From Asparagopsis taxiformis (lineage: Eukaryota > Rhodophyta > Florideophyceae > Bonnemaisoniales > Bonnemaisoniaceae), in NCBI GenBank assembly GCA_030407315.1, contig JALQPE010000216.1, positions 1-64,000 on the forward strand: a stretch of DNA of 64,000 nucleotides, in the 5' to 3' direction. Under the pieces are notes generated by a model, which was not told where the DNA came from, searched no databases, and worked only from the letters and a program-made list of their open reading frames with translations. Of the stretch, positions 9,661 to 19,593 are shown piece after piece. Both the position numbers and the translations under genes were made by a program. The first letter of the stretch is position 1; the number at the start of each line of letters is the position of its first letter.

Positions 9661-10071
9661 ATGGGTGGGGGGTAAGTCATTTTTGCAAAAACTCTGGAAG
9701 CTAAGCGGTACAGGGTTTATAGACAAAATTGTGGAACTGACGATTTTCGCCTCTTCACTTTCCTCGATATAGAAACGGGGCTAAATCGCAGGCTAAACGC
9801 AACCGAAATGCTGCCAAGGCAGCAAAGGCCAACAAGGGTTCACAGAACGCAGCCAATGCAAAAGCTATGAATATACTTTGCAAAGTCTGTCGAGCTGTAA
9901 GTTTGACCTCATCCGAAAAATTCACTTGAGCGCGGTGAACTAACCGTTCCTTGCTCTCTCTTCCTTCTACAGTCGTTCATGTGTACAATGACAGAAGCTT
10001 CACTGCGTCAACATGTCGACAGTAAGCACTCCAAACTCAAGGTTTCTGACTGCTTCGACCACTTGACCTAA
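9661..10071 (+). CDS. Small zinc-finger protein of the At2g23090 / 4F5-zf-met2 type (three exons)
   Basis: Spliced exons 9661-9671, 9773-9896 and 9973-10071 encode 77 residues. Exon 1 is only 11 nt (ATG plus a Gly run) before a GGTAAGT donor; introns are 101 and 76 bp with AG acceptors, and the second has a CTAAC branch-like site. The product starts MGGGNGAKSQAKRNRN, has an Ala/Lys/Asn-rich basic segment, then ILCKVCRASF and a distal QHVDSKH, giving a C2H2-like finger, and ends CFDHLT. This matches the small, highly conserved plant and animal family whose members start MGGGNGQK and end in a C-x2-C...H-x3-4-H finger. Function is poorly known; a nucleic-acid-binding role is inferred. The three short exons hide it from simple ORF calling. 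Confidence 0.88.
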
Positions 10072-10846
10072 CCCTACAACAGTAAAGCTGTTCACTAGCG
10101 CAACAATAGAACCAAGTAAATGAGATTGAAAAGATACTACACCAAGGTTTGGTATTACGGACTGTCGATTTACCCACTGAAACACAACATCAAAGTGTTG
10201 TATGCAATATGCGCCGACTACCTCATATTCAAGATCGGAGCAAGTGGTTTTCAACCAACCAACATCATTTTCCTATAAAATTGTAGTCCCGTCGTCCGTG
10301 GGCGAAGATGGTCTAATCCGCGTAACACCTTCAATCCTTGTTTGGCTATCGTCTCGAATAACCCATTCTCTACCTGCTTGGCCATCGCGTGCTGCGCACT
10401 GCATGATTCAGAGTCTTTGAGGTCATATCGATTATACATGCGTGCAAGTACATACTGCTACGCTTTTCTATCATGCTTGCACCCAAATCGCGCCGACGCA
10501 TTCTCACCCTGTGCTCACATTGTCATGTGAACAAAACCAAATACCACCAGGAGCATCAATAGTTGCAAGTTCGTCATTGGCTTCTGATAATGGCAACATT
10601 TTGATCGTATAAGAATAATGTCCCATAGATTATAGCACTGTTGTCGTCTTCGGAGTAGTAACTCCAAGAGTCCTTTCGATGTCGATGAATAGCTCAAAGT
10701 CAATTGTTCACAGTTACCACTCTAGAGCGCTAGGTATACTCTGCAAAGCAGGCTGATAGTGCAAGAATTTGCAAACGCCACTCTTTGTCGACCCCACCCG
10801 CATGATTGGTCGCTCTATTGTACATGCTCACCGCAGCATTTATCGG
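10072..10846. other. Intergenic between two convergent genes
   Basis: About 775 bp separates the stop codons of the zinc-finger gene (+) and RPB3 (-). Only short, unconvincing ORFs are present and I find no RNA gene or repeat; it probably holds two 3' UTRs. Confidence 0.5.
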
Positions 10847-11842
10847 TTACGGCTGATGAGACTGAATGTTATCAATCTTGTTTCTCAGGATGTCCAGCGC
10901 CATTATGAGCACCTTCTCTGGTTTAATACAGCCAGTAGTTTCAACTGTAAACTCGAAACGTTCAGGTTTTGGATTGTAACGAACAATTTCACTTGCAGAT
11001 CCGCCCGCAGCCATCGCTAACTCGCCTGCCTTCCGCGTGGTGTCTGGTGTAATTGCAATCCTCCCCAGCAGAAATGGCGTCTCGTACTCTAGTCCACCAG
11101 TGTTCTCATCCAGACAGAGAAGACCTGATGACGCCGCAAGCAGTTCTTTCTTCTGATCTTGTGAAAGCAGGGAATTGATTCGGTCGAGAACCAGTTCGAC
11201 AGCTGGTGGAACAATGCGATATGCCACAGTGCATACTGGAGACCACTTGGCATGATCTTTCGCAATTCCTTTCCGAGCGATTGCAATCATGTTGATCGTC
11301 TGGCCTCTGGTCAACCTAGCAATCAATATCGAGCCAAGATAATCATTGATATCCTGGTTAGTAACACCCTTCTCTGCTGTAGCTTTGTCTATCAAGCCGA
11401 TATGGCTTTCGCTGTTACCGGAATCGTGCACTGGGACCACAGTGTGGCATAACTCTTGGCTTACGTTCTCAGCACAGATGAGATCCTTGGAGGTGACAGC
11501 TCGAATAGTAGAATCTGGAGGCGCCGTTACGGAAAGGGTGAACTTGACAGAGCATCTAGGACAGAAGTCATCACACTCCATACAGTCCTGGCTGTAATTG
11601 AAATCGTCAACTCTCTCTGAAAACAAGGGGATGAGACCAAGGCGGTGAACAATGTACTCATCATGTAGAGCAGAAGTGTTTTCTAGTACAGTGACAAGAT
11701 CAATTGCCATGGTCGGCACGTCGGCAATCATAGTACGTCGAATCGCATTTGCCATGGACACGTCCGTTTCAGAGAGATCAAACTTCATTTCGAAACGAGA
11801 AACGTCCTTAACGGACAATACTGGGAGTCTCCCATATGGCAT
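10847..11842 (-). CDS. RPB3: DNA-directed RNA polymerase II subunit RPB3
   Basis: 331-residue single-exon protein. It begins with LPVLSVKDVSRFEMKFDLSETDVSMANAIRR in two overlapping parts: the alpha-like dimerisation domain with the conserved N-A-[IL]-R-R-x(2)-[IL] helix. The D2 insertion follows and has a Cys cluster (CMECDDFCPRC), the usual zinc-binding element of RPB3. The dimerisation domain resumes near the C terminus with FEFTVETTGCIKPEKVLIMAL. RPB3 pairs with RPB11 to form the alpha2-like assembly platform of nuclear Pol II. The C-terminal tail after the dimerisation helix is short. AC40/RPAC1 is the main alternative; the spacing of the zinc loop and overall length favour RPB3. Confidence 0.93.
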   Translation of the reverse strand: MPYGRLPVLSVKDVSRFEMKFDLSETDVSMANAIRRTMIADVPTMAIDLVTVLENTSALHDEYIVHRLGLIPLFSERVDDFNYSQDCMECDDFCPRCSVKFTLSVTAPPDSTIRAVTSKDLICAENVSQELCHTVVPVHDSGNSESHIGLIDKATAEKGVTNQDINDYLGSILIARLTRGQTINMIAIARKGIAKDHAKWSPVCTVAYRIVPPAVELVLDRINSLLSQDQKKELLAASSGLLCLDENTGGLEYETPFLLGRIAITPDTTRKAGELAMAAGGSASEIVRYNPKPERFEFTVETTGCIKPEKVLIMALDILRNKIDNIQSHQP

Positions 11843-12183
11843 CTTGGCGGAGCAGTTAGTAGTCTTGAATGCGGTCGCGTATCGCTGATAACTCTACAGA
11901 AGGGCGACCGCGCGGTGGATCACTCGGTTTAAAAAATTGCTCGTATGCCACGACGATGCGGTAGGGACGCGTGGCACGAGACCACTTGAAACCTGGACAA
12001 CTATTTGAAAATCGAGGGATTTTTACTCTTTTCAAACGGACGACACCCCGTTGCCAAACAACGTAGACCATGCACGCGCAACACGGCCGGACACTCATCA
12101 AAATGATTCGGGCTAATTGAGATTACAGACAGGATAAACGTACCAAACAGCTCGGATGGTTCGCGCAACTTTTTTAATATATA
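11843..12183. other. Short intergenic, RPB3 promoter and sulfite reductase 3' end
   Basis: 341 bp between the RPB3 start and the sulfite reductase stop, both on the minus strand. No gene seen. Contains an AT-rich TTTTTTAATATATA run (about 12170-12183) next to the sulfite reductase stop. Confidence 0.45.
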
Positions 12184-14886
12184 CTACTCGTCTGTTACCA
12201 AATCTTCGTCATCAACACCTGACAAATATGCTGCGATGATCTCATCTGCAACCTTCGATGCAGAAATATCTCTCAACGCTGCTATGTTCTTCAGCCGCTC
12301 CATAATCTCAGTACTAACAGTCAAGCGAGGACGAGGCTTAGATTTCTTAGAACTCGTTTCTGTAGAAGATGGTTTAGCCTCTTCCACGCTTGACTCCGAC
12401 GAAGTACCAGTCGCTGCACTAGCTTCTGAAACCACTGTGATGACAGGATCTTTTGGAGGTGACTTCGCGGCTGGCTCGGGTTTCGGCAGAACAGTAATCT
12501 TTGGTGAACCCTTAGCGACAGTGATCCGCGGCTTGTTGACCGGGAGCTCTGAGACTACCACAGCGTCATTGACAGTAGGCTTGGTGACCACCGCGGAGTT
12601 GTTCACCAGGGGTTCAGATTTCTCAACATCAGTCAGAGTTGCTCGCTTGGCATCTGACGAACTTTCCCAGATTGACACGAACTTGTCAATATCAACTTTA
12701 CCCATACGGTGACAAAAGTCTCCAAACGCCTCACCAGCTTGTGATCTCATGGAATACATCACAACGACCGGCTCCAGTACGTTTTCCAGATCACCGTCCT
12801 TAGTTCTTTCCGTGAAAGGCCATGCAAGCCTAGTTTGTCCTGGACTTCCCCCCAGCCAAACTTGGTAGGCATTTGGACCGGAGCCAACAAATCCTAGCTC
12901 AGCCATATACGGCCGTGCACAACCGTTGGGACAACCGGTCATCCTCATTGTCACAGGTGTGGTGACTTGGTACGTTGCAAACAACTTGTTCATACGCTCG
13001 ACAATCGTGGGCATATGGCGTTCAGCCTCAGTTATCGCAAGTCCGCACAACGGCATGGCCGGACAGGCCATTGCTAGTCGTCGATTCATAGAATATTCCG
13101 TGGCAAGCTTGATACAGTGCTCTTTGAGGATCGCTTCAATACCTTCGCGCTGGGCGGGTGCAATGTTTTTAAGAATAACGTTCTGGTTCGGAGATATTAC
13201 CATGTCGAACCCATACGCATCAATGATACGCCGAAGACCTGTACGAAGCTTCATATCACCCTCATCCTTGATGCGCCCATTTTCGATGAATAGACCAAGG
13301 AAAAGATTACCATCTCCTTGTTCATGCCACCCCAGCCAATCTTCGTATTTCCAGGCAGGCAGCTCACGGTACGGCTGGAAGTTCTCGCCAAAGTATGTTT
13401 CGACAAGAGACCGGAATGAATCGATACCCAGCTTGTCCACCAGATACTTCATGCGAGCATTGACACGAACAGTTCGATTACCATGGTCACGCTGGGTGGC
13501 GACGATGGCTTTACAGGCTTCAAACAACTTGTCTTTCGGCACGTATCCAAGGTGATCACCTGTACGAGCAAACGTAGTTTCCTTGCGATGCATGCGCCCC
13601 ATTCCGCCACCAACGATGATATTGTAACCTACCACTTCACCAGTGCCATCGGGAACGCAGACAATACCGATATCTTGTGTATACACATCGATAGAGTTGT
13701 CGCCAGGTACCGTAACGCCAATTTTGAACTTGCGAGGGAGGTATGTCTCACCATAGATTGGTTCCTCTTTCCCCTGGAAAACGACACCGTTGCCATTGTC
13801 GAACCGCATGATTTCCTGGACTTGGTTCATGTCAATGTCGTTCTTCCAGAATTCAATGGAGGCAGCCTTCTCTCCATCCAACCAGATCTCTGAAAATGCA
13901 CCTGTCTGCGGGGCGAACAACTCTCCAAGCATCTTTGACACGAAGCGCGCATTGCTATAGACTTTGTCCACGAAGGGAGCTGGCGTGCACATCACATTAC
14001 GCGAGAGATCCCCACACGCACCAACGCATGAACCACCAGCGTTCATGATTTTGGAGAAAACAGGTTTTAGACTTCCCTTGAGAATACCATGAATTTGCCA
14101 TGCACAACGCGTGGTGGCACGCAAAGTATTATTCCCATACTCAGTAGAGATGTCATCGAGCACCTGGTAAAGTGAGGCCGGGAACTCACCAGCAGGCATT
14201 TTAAGCCGCAACATGAACTGGTATTTCTTCATGGTACCGGGGGCGCGCAAGTCACGATCATCCTGCTGGTACGATCCATGAAACTTCATTATCTGGACAG
14301 CATTTTCATTGATGAAAATTTCATCACTGCTCAATTGTTCAACAAGAGGGTACCGGAGCTGTTTAGAATCGACCTTGAGGCCCTCTACCTTGGAGAGCTT
14401 CTTGGTTTTGTCTCGCGGAGGTTTGGCAGCCACAGCCTGTCAAAAGAGACGCAATGCGATATCAAGTGTTAGTCAATCAGAAAATAATTTTGGATAAGAC
14501 AAACATGTGCCTCGTATGGCTTCACCTGAGACAGCCTTGCGAAACTAAGCCGCGCAAACCAGGTCACAGAATATACGATACATATCACTATACAGTCTTC
14601 CGCAGGGACTTTACGACACATGAAGACGCTCCCGTTCGGCGGTTGGGATAGCGGTCTCGACGTACAAGGGGAACGGCGCTCAACGTTCGAAAACGGAACG
14701 ACCGCTCGACCCAAGCAGACGATGACGACCCAGACTGATGAAATGAGGAAGAAGATAACGTACCGTGACGACAGGACGCGTTGGCTTATGCACATTGTGG
14801 GTAACAACAACGCTCGGAGGAGTGAATGAAGAGCGTCGGGCTAGTGCTGGAGCGCCGATGGGAACGAATGCTGTGGAGGGGATCAT
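12184..14886 (-). CDS. SIR: Plastid ferredoxin-sulfite reductase with a novel RHH-like C-terminal tail
   Basis: Reduces sulfite to sulfide with six electrons from ferredoxin, in the plastid. Two exons: 14886-14764 (41 codons, transit peptide starting MIPSTAFVPIGAPALARRSS) and 14436-12184, with a 327-bp intron; the main exon has no ATG near its start and opens right after a TTTTGACAG acceptor, which is why the leader exon is needed. Total 791 residues. The catalytic body shows KFHGSYQQDDRD, NPxGGGMGR-like VGGGMGRMHRKE, and the 4Fe-4S/siroheme ligands in MACPAMPLC and TGCPNGCARPYMAEL. Normal plant enzymes stop soon after the FGDFCHRMG region. Here about 140 residues follow: a Pro/Val/Lys/Ser-rich linker and a final ~48-residue module (12187-12333) with RPRLTVST, a helix EIMERLKNIAALRD and a helix KVADEIIAAYL, resembling a ribbon-helix-helix DNA-binding fold. 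Confidence 0.95.
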
Positions 14887-15330
14887 GACTGTGCTTTTTA
14901 TACTGTACAGCCAGAAGTGAGGATTTGATCAGCAAAAGTCGAGAGCGGACGGGCGGCTGGCGGACGGTAGGCAGCGACGGCGGCGGCGATCGTTGGCAAA
15001 CAACAACTATGTGGTCGACGTAAACCGGGGTGGATTACATAGAAATTGGCGTTGGGAAGGTGAGCGCTGGGTGGCCCAACGCCGGAGATGTGTGTGGCGA
15101 GGTCTTCGAAATTTAAAATGCGATCCAAATTTCAATTGGTTGCTTTTTCTACATTATATCTGGCGCCTCCCATTGATTGGTGGCACGATAGCGAAAACAA
15201 TCAAAATAGAGAACGTGTATCATTCTTGTTGGCGCATACCCAGTCGCGTTGATCTCAGTGGAGATTTGCTCGCAAGTCGTCTATGGCTACTGGATCCTCG
15301 ACGCAACCGCCAACTTCTATACACGCAAAC
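14887..15330. other. Divergent intergenic region between sulfite reductase and UGlyAH
   Basis: About 440 bp upstream of both genes. It contains a GCGGCGGCGGCG run near 14975 and an ORF that I regard as chance. A TATAAAAA (minus strand, 14895-14902) lies only 9 nt before the sulfite reductase ATG, too close to act as a normal TATA box for that start. Confidence 0.45.
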
Positions 15331-16248
15331 ATGACGCACCTTTTGTTTCTCGTTTTCTCTCTTCTCGGGCTCGTCAGCTGCGCAGAATCTCACATTTGCA
15401 CAGATCCACACAAATATGAAGCCGCAGCCAATGCACATTTAGTTGTCCAGACTACCAATCAATCCTGCTTCCAAACTTCACCACCACTTGCAGGGCATAC
15501 CCGTTCTCATTCTATACCCAATCTTTACACTCTACTCACACCTTCGTCTCGTGTTTACGGCTCTCTGCCCTCTCAATGGACAACAAAGTGTTCCTCTTCA
15601 TCAGCAGCCGCAGTGATTACTCCTGCCCTAGGTGCCCATTTCTCCATGTATCTCGTCCATCCCTGCCATCACTCTACCTTTTCTCCAGTGGGCTCCAGTT
15701 CCAATGTAGAGTCTTTTCTCTACATTCTCCATGGGCGTCTACAAATTACTGGTGTCGGTGAAACGCGAACCCTAGAAGCTGGCGGCTATTTATACACAGC
15801 TCCGCAACAATCAAATGTAACTGCCCGTGTCATATCTGAACATGCTGCTTGTATACAGATAGATCGTCTCTATGCACGCAGTGGAAGTCCAAAATCAGTT
15901 GCTGCTTCCGAAAATGAAATACAGCCTGTCGTTCCCGCCGGTGAAGTATTTCGACTTCGTAGATTGTTAGATGCGACCGATCAAGCCTATGATTTCAACA
16001 TCCACATCATGGATTTCTCACCCGGTGAGTTTCTACATGTTAAAGAGCTACATTATAACCAACATGGTTTGCTCATGCTTCAAGGACATGGCATCTACAT
16101 GCTCGGCGAGCGTTACATGCCCGTGACAACAGGTGATATCATTTATATGGCTCCCTTTGTCCCACAATGGTATGCTGCACTCGGGAAGCACCAAACTCGA
16201 TATTTTTTGTACAAGGACACCAATGTAGACCCTCTTATATCAAAATAG
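15331..16248 (+). CDS. UGLYAH: (S)-ureidoglycine aminohydrolase (bicupin, ER-targeted)
   Basis: Releases ammonia from (S)-ureidoglycine to give (S)-ureidoglycolate in the allantoate branch of purine catabolism. I start at the second ATG, which puts a signal peptide (MTHLLFLVFSLLGLVSCAES) at the very N terminus, as in plant enzymes that work in the ER; an upstream in-frame ATG at 15283 would add 16 residues. Two cupin halves follow: LITP-like VITPALGAHFSMYL and FLYILHGRLQITG, then EVFRLRRLL, YDFNIHIMDFSPGEFLHVK and the metal-binding YNQHGLLMLQGHGIYML, ending MAPFVPQWYAALGKHQTRYFLYKD in two overlapping motifs. The C-terminal half is very close to the plant enzyme. Length from this start is 305 residues. 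Its stop is 4 bp from the stop of the convergent DUF1995 gene. Confidence 0.93.
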   Translation: MTHLLFLVFSLLGLVSCAESHICTDPHKYEAAANAHLVVQTTNQSCFQTSPPLAGHTRSHSIPNLYTLLTPSSRVYGSLPSQWTTKCSSSSAAAVITPALGAHFSMYLVHPCHHSTFSPVGSSSNVESFLYILHGRLQITGVGETRTLEAGGYLYTAPQQSNVTARVISEHAACIQIDRLYARSGSPKSVAASENEIQPVVPAGEVFRLRRLLDATDQAYDFNIHIMDFSPGEFLHVKELHYNQHGLLMLQGHGIYMLGERYMPVTTGDIIYMAPFVPQWYAALGKHQTRYFLYKDTNVDPLISK

Positions 16249-16252
16249 TCTG

Positions 16253-17125
16253 TTACCCATTTGACAAAGCCTTCCTGACGGCATTCATCAGCACGTCGTC
16301 ACTAGGGCGTTCTTTAAATTGTTCTACAAGCACATACATATCACTGTCCCCTCCTGACGAATCCGTTGTACCCTCTGAAAAAGCCGCACCAATTCCAAAC
16401 CCTTCTTCACCGAGAAAGCGCCACAATTGCCATACATGCGGAAATTGTCGCATGAGCACAAATCTCGGTGGCGCCGCTGTTGAACCCATCTGTGCGCCGT
16501 CGCCACGCCTGACTTCCAAAGCGAAAGGTGCAAGCACAAACGCAGGATGGTATTGGAATAACTCTCGTGGGATCGCTCCGTCAAAACCAAGCATAGAATA
16601 CAGTGCGTTTTCACGAGGATGATTGTGAACAACAATGGGCATGTCAGCAGCATGTGCTTGCTGGAGTAGCTTGCGAAGATCTGTCATGGCATCACCTTCT
16701 CCCGGAGGATCGAGAACCAGCAACGAGCTATGCCGTTCTTTCTGTTGAATGGCGTCGCTGACGCCAAGTACGGAAACTGTTACATCTTCAATGTTGCTTT
16801 CGGTGAGCCAATTTCGGACACGTAGTGCTGCAGTGGAGCCTGAGACTACAATTTTCAATGGGTTGATAGGATGGAGAGTATTAACCAGGGCTGAGAAGAT
16901 AATCGATGCACTGTTCACGTCATAGATACGTGATCGTGGATCAATGGCGGCTGTGAGCACATCTGTTTGAAGACGGCGTTTTCCGGAGAGCAATGCATTT
17001 TGAAGGGCAGTTGAAAGTTGTTTAGCTGCATGAATAGGGGATAGGGGCACGGATGGGCTCTGTTGCGATGAATTGGAGGCGTTTGGCAAGGTAGCAGTAG
17101 GGAGGAGGAAAGCGGCAAAGCGCAT
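16253..17125 (-). CDS. DUF1995-domain protein (probable plastid protein)
   Basis: 290 residues. The N terminus (MRFAAFLLPTATLPNASNSS) is Ala/Ser-rich and could be a transit peptide. The body has ISRS-like SASIIFSALVNTL, KIVVSGSTAALRVRNWL and LLVLDPPGEGD, then PIVVHNHPREN and a C-terminal RFVLMRQFPHVWQLWRFLGE. That arrangement, a nucleoside-like alpha/beta core ending in a R-x-Y/F-P-x-x-W-Q motif, is typical of DUF1995 proteins of algae and plants. The biochemical function of the domain is not established. Its 3' end nearly abuts that of UGlyAH on the other strand, so their 3' UTRs must overlap. Confidence 0.65.
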   Translation of the reverse strand: MRFAAFLLPTATLPNASNSSQQSPSVPLSPIHAAKQLSTALQNALLSGKRRLQTDVLTAAIDPRSRIYDVNSASIIFSALVNTLHPINPLKIVVSGSTAALRVRNWLTESNIEDVTVSVLGVSDAIQQKERHSSLLVLDPPGEGDAMTDLRKLLQQAHAADMPIVVHNHPRENALYSMLGFDGAIPRELFQYHPAFVLAPFALEVRRGDGAQMGSTAAPPRFVLMRQFPHVWQLWRFLGEEGFGIGAAFSEGTTDSSGGDSDMYVLVEQFKERPSDDVLMNAVRKALSNG

Positions 17126-17355
17126 GATGACGATGATGGAGAAAAATCACGTTGGGAGATTTGCCCAAGAGCAAGTGGAAATATGCAAAAATGAAATTAT
17201 GGACGGTTGTTGTTGCTGGTGGCTTTTTGCACTCTCGTTCAACTGCGGCCATTCATTCCAATAGACAGCCTTTCCCTCCCACTTATACTTGAAAGCACTT
17301 CGCTGGCCTCTGCTTACCCAGCCGTCGCGCTTAACTCTATCTCGACATCACCACA

Positions 17356-18138
17356 ATGGCGCGTAACTCATTTGCTTTCACCCTCTCGCCACTTCCTAGT
17401 TTTTCGTCTACAACACCGCTACAAAACATATGCAGATATGCACCATCTGCAAGACTATCCCACCGCAGTGCAACATACCGCACAACGCCTGCGCCCAACA
17501 TCACAACAACCCCAGAGAAACCGGTCGTCACTCCTGCACCACAACAACCGCCACGCTATCACGTTCGTATAGCTGATGACTCCGAATTGTACACAGTGGC
17601 GGACATTCGCTGCGAAGCTTTCTATGGTCAGCCGAAAAATCCTCACCACTTCCCCGTACGTCGCCGCGAGATTTACATGGCTATGAGAGAGCGGATTCGC
17701 ACCGGCAACAAATGTGTCATTTTGTTAGACACGCTGCCGCCATCAACCTGGCACACGTTCTGCACAACAGACGGTTCTCTCGTCGTTGCGTCGCTCGATG
17801 TTTCCCTACACGACATTTGCAGCGGGTTGCGTACCTCATTCACCATCAAGGCTAATGAGAAAGGCAAGCGTGCCATGTACATCAGCTCCATGGCTGTTCG
17901 TGAGCTGTGGCAGCGACGCGGACTCGCGCAGCGATTACTTCGTTATGTGGATGCCATGGCGGCGTCGTATGGTGTTTCCGAACTTTTTTTGCACGTTGAG
18001 GCTGATAATGACGTTGCGACACATGTTTACAGAAAGTGCGGCTTCGAGCGCGTCGATCCCGGAGCTCGTGCTGCATATAAATGGTTGGCGGCTTTGGCAA
18101 ATAGAGAGCATGTCATTATGCGTAAAGTATTGCAGTAA
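17356..18138 (+). CDS. GNAT-family N-acetyltransferase, probably plastid-targeted
   Basis: 260 residues starting in a good context (CCACAATGG). Residues 1-70 are Ser/Thr/Pro/Arg-rich with few acidic residues, a plausible transit peptide. The GNAT fold follows: YHVRIADDSELYTVADIRCEAF (two short motifs), then MYISSMAVRELWQRRGLA with the acetyl-CoA pyrophosphate loop QRRGLAQRLL (Q/R-x-x-G-x-A), then LFLHVEADNDVATHVYRKCG, the N-x-x-A-x-x-x-Y-x-x-x-G-F segment. Plastid GNATs of plants acetylate protein N termini or lysines; the substrate here cannot be told from sequence. There is an 18-residue insertion around the PPSTWHTF segment. Confidence 0.85.
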   Translation: MARNSFAFTLSPLPSFSSTTPLQNICRYAPSARLSHRSATYRTTPAPNITTTPEKPVVTPAPQQPPRYHVRIADDSELYTVADIRCEAFYGQPKNPHHFPVRRREIYMAMRERIRTGNKCVILLDTLPPSTWHTFCTTDGSLVVASLDVSLHDICSGLRTSFTIKANEKGKRAMYISSMAVRELWQRRGLAQRLLRYVDAMAASYGVSELFLHVEADNDVATHVYRKCGFERVDPGARAAYKWLAALANREHVIMRKVLQ

Positions 18139-18507
18139 TGCGCTGCGTAAATCCACTGCATTACTTAGAACCACTTTGACGTGTTGCTCACGAACAAGTA
18201 GATCGCACTTTCACGTAATGACCGCTTCTGTCATTGTGTTTGCAGCGTCAGTGGACGACAAGATGTGAGGCGACAAAACCACCACAAGTGAATCCAGAAT
18301 TTAAAATATTTATATTTGTACAATTTTTAAAAACATTTGATGTAAAGTTTAGGTTTTTTTCGCCGCGGACGCCGTCCATGACACATCTGACAAGTCTCTG
18401 CATTGCTTCCCGATTACTGGCTCGACATTGACTTCATTTTCCCCAAGTGCAGTACGCCGTCACGCCAACCACGCTTCGACCGCCTCGTCGTTCCTTCACT
18501 GCTCGCA
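18139..18507. other. Intergenic upstream of RPS16
   Basis: About 370 bp, with an A/T-rich patch (18300-18360) and no supported gene. Presumably GNAT 3' UTR and RPS16 promoter. Confidence 0.45.
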
Positions 18508-19086
18508 ATGGCTGTCACCACAGGGAAGAACTCCGTTCAAGTCTTCGGACGTAAGGTAAGCTCCTGCGAATCTTCCTTTCCGCCGCGAAATCAATCACCG
18601 CTCATCCCATTTCCCATCATCATGCGACGATCATTGGATTCTAACCCTCGCGCGCCATTTCTGATCACGTTGGCGTCGTTTTCAAATTAGAAAACTGCTG
18701 TGGCTGTTGCTCATATCACTGGAAATGGCAAGGGCCTCATGAAAATCAATGGTACCCCGCTCGATCTCTTGGAACCGGAGGGTCTGCGCGTCAAGGTTTT
18801 CGAGCCAATGCTCATTCTTGGACAAGATCGCTTTGCCGATATCGACATCCGTCTGCGAGTCAAGGGTGGTGGTTACACAGCCCAGATTTATGCAATCCGT
18901 CAGGCAATCGCCAAGGGAATCATTGCCTATTATCAAAAGTATGTTGATGAGGCCACCAAAAAGGAACTGAAAGATGCCCTCCTTGCCTACGACAGGACTT
19001 TACTAGTCGCCGATCCCCGTCGCTGCGAGCCAAAGAAGTTTGGTGGACGCGGTGCCCGTGCACGTTTCCAGAAGTCTTATCGTTAA
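18508..19086 (+). CDS. RPS16: 40S ribosomal protein S16 (uS9), two exons
   Basis: Exons 18508-18555 and 18691-19086 give 147 residues; the 135-bp intron has GTAAGC and TTAG ends and follows codon 16. The protein reads [16 protein letters not shown], then [15 protein letters not shown], with [31 protein letters not shown] and the C-terminal [11 protein letters not shown] tail. The C-terminal Lys/Arg/Tyr end reaches the ribosomal P-site tRNA in this family. The length and both ends match S16 from other eukaryotes. An intron just after a short first exon is common in ribosomal protein genes. Confidence 0.97.
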
Positions 19087-19593
19087 CTTGCTTCTATGCG
19101 CTTCTTGTATTTTTCATCGCGCGATTGCGAAACTTTGGTGTTTGAGGGCATTCATGTGGATCTTTTTGGCGCGACATAGCCCAGTAAAACTCGTTTTGTC
19201 CCGTGTGGCCAATACCGCGATTCCACTATGTTTGTCAACAATTGCACCAGTACTACTTCTGCCGTCGCAGTTCATGAACAACCTGTTGAGCTCCCCTAGC
19301 CGCTTGTTCTGGAGCGTCTTGTGCCACATTAGTTTACAATTGATGGAGCAGTATACTTACTACAACAACAAAATTTGTCCTTCCATGGAGGCGATTCTGC
19401 ACGTAAGCACAATGACTGCTCAAGCCTCTACGACATAGCAAACAATCTATACCTAGGATCTCGAGTATGCGTAGCGCTTGCGGAAAAGCATGTTCATCGC
19501 ACGAACGAGGCTCAAGTAGAATTGAAAGTTTCGACTATCGCGGCGGTCCCCACGTGTAGTTCTTCACTCTGATGTATTCGAAAAGTCCAGACT
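19087..19593. other. Intergenic between convergent RPS16 and UFSP2
   Basis: About 507 bp with no supported coding or RNA feature; only short overlapping frames. Confidence 0.45.

Noticed and set aside
14895..14902. TATAAAAA on the minus strand before sulfite reductase
   Set aside because: It lies 9 nt before the ATG, closer than a TATA box can be to a start codon unless the mRNA starts inside the coding sequence.
14993..15334. 113-codon ORF upstream of UGlyAH on the + strand
   Set aside because: Trp/Arg-rich, no family, sits in a divergent promoter region and overlaps the next gene's 5' end in another frame.
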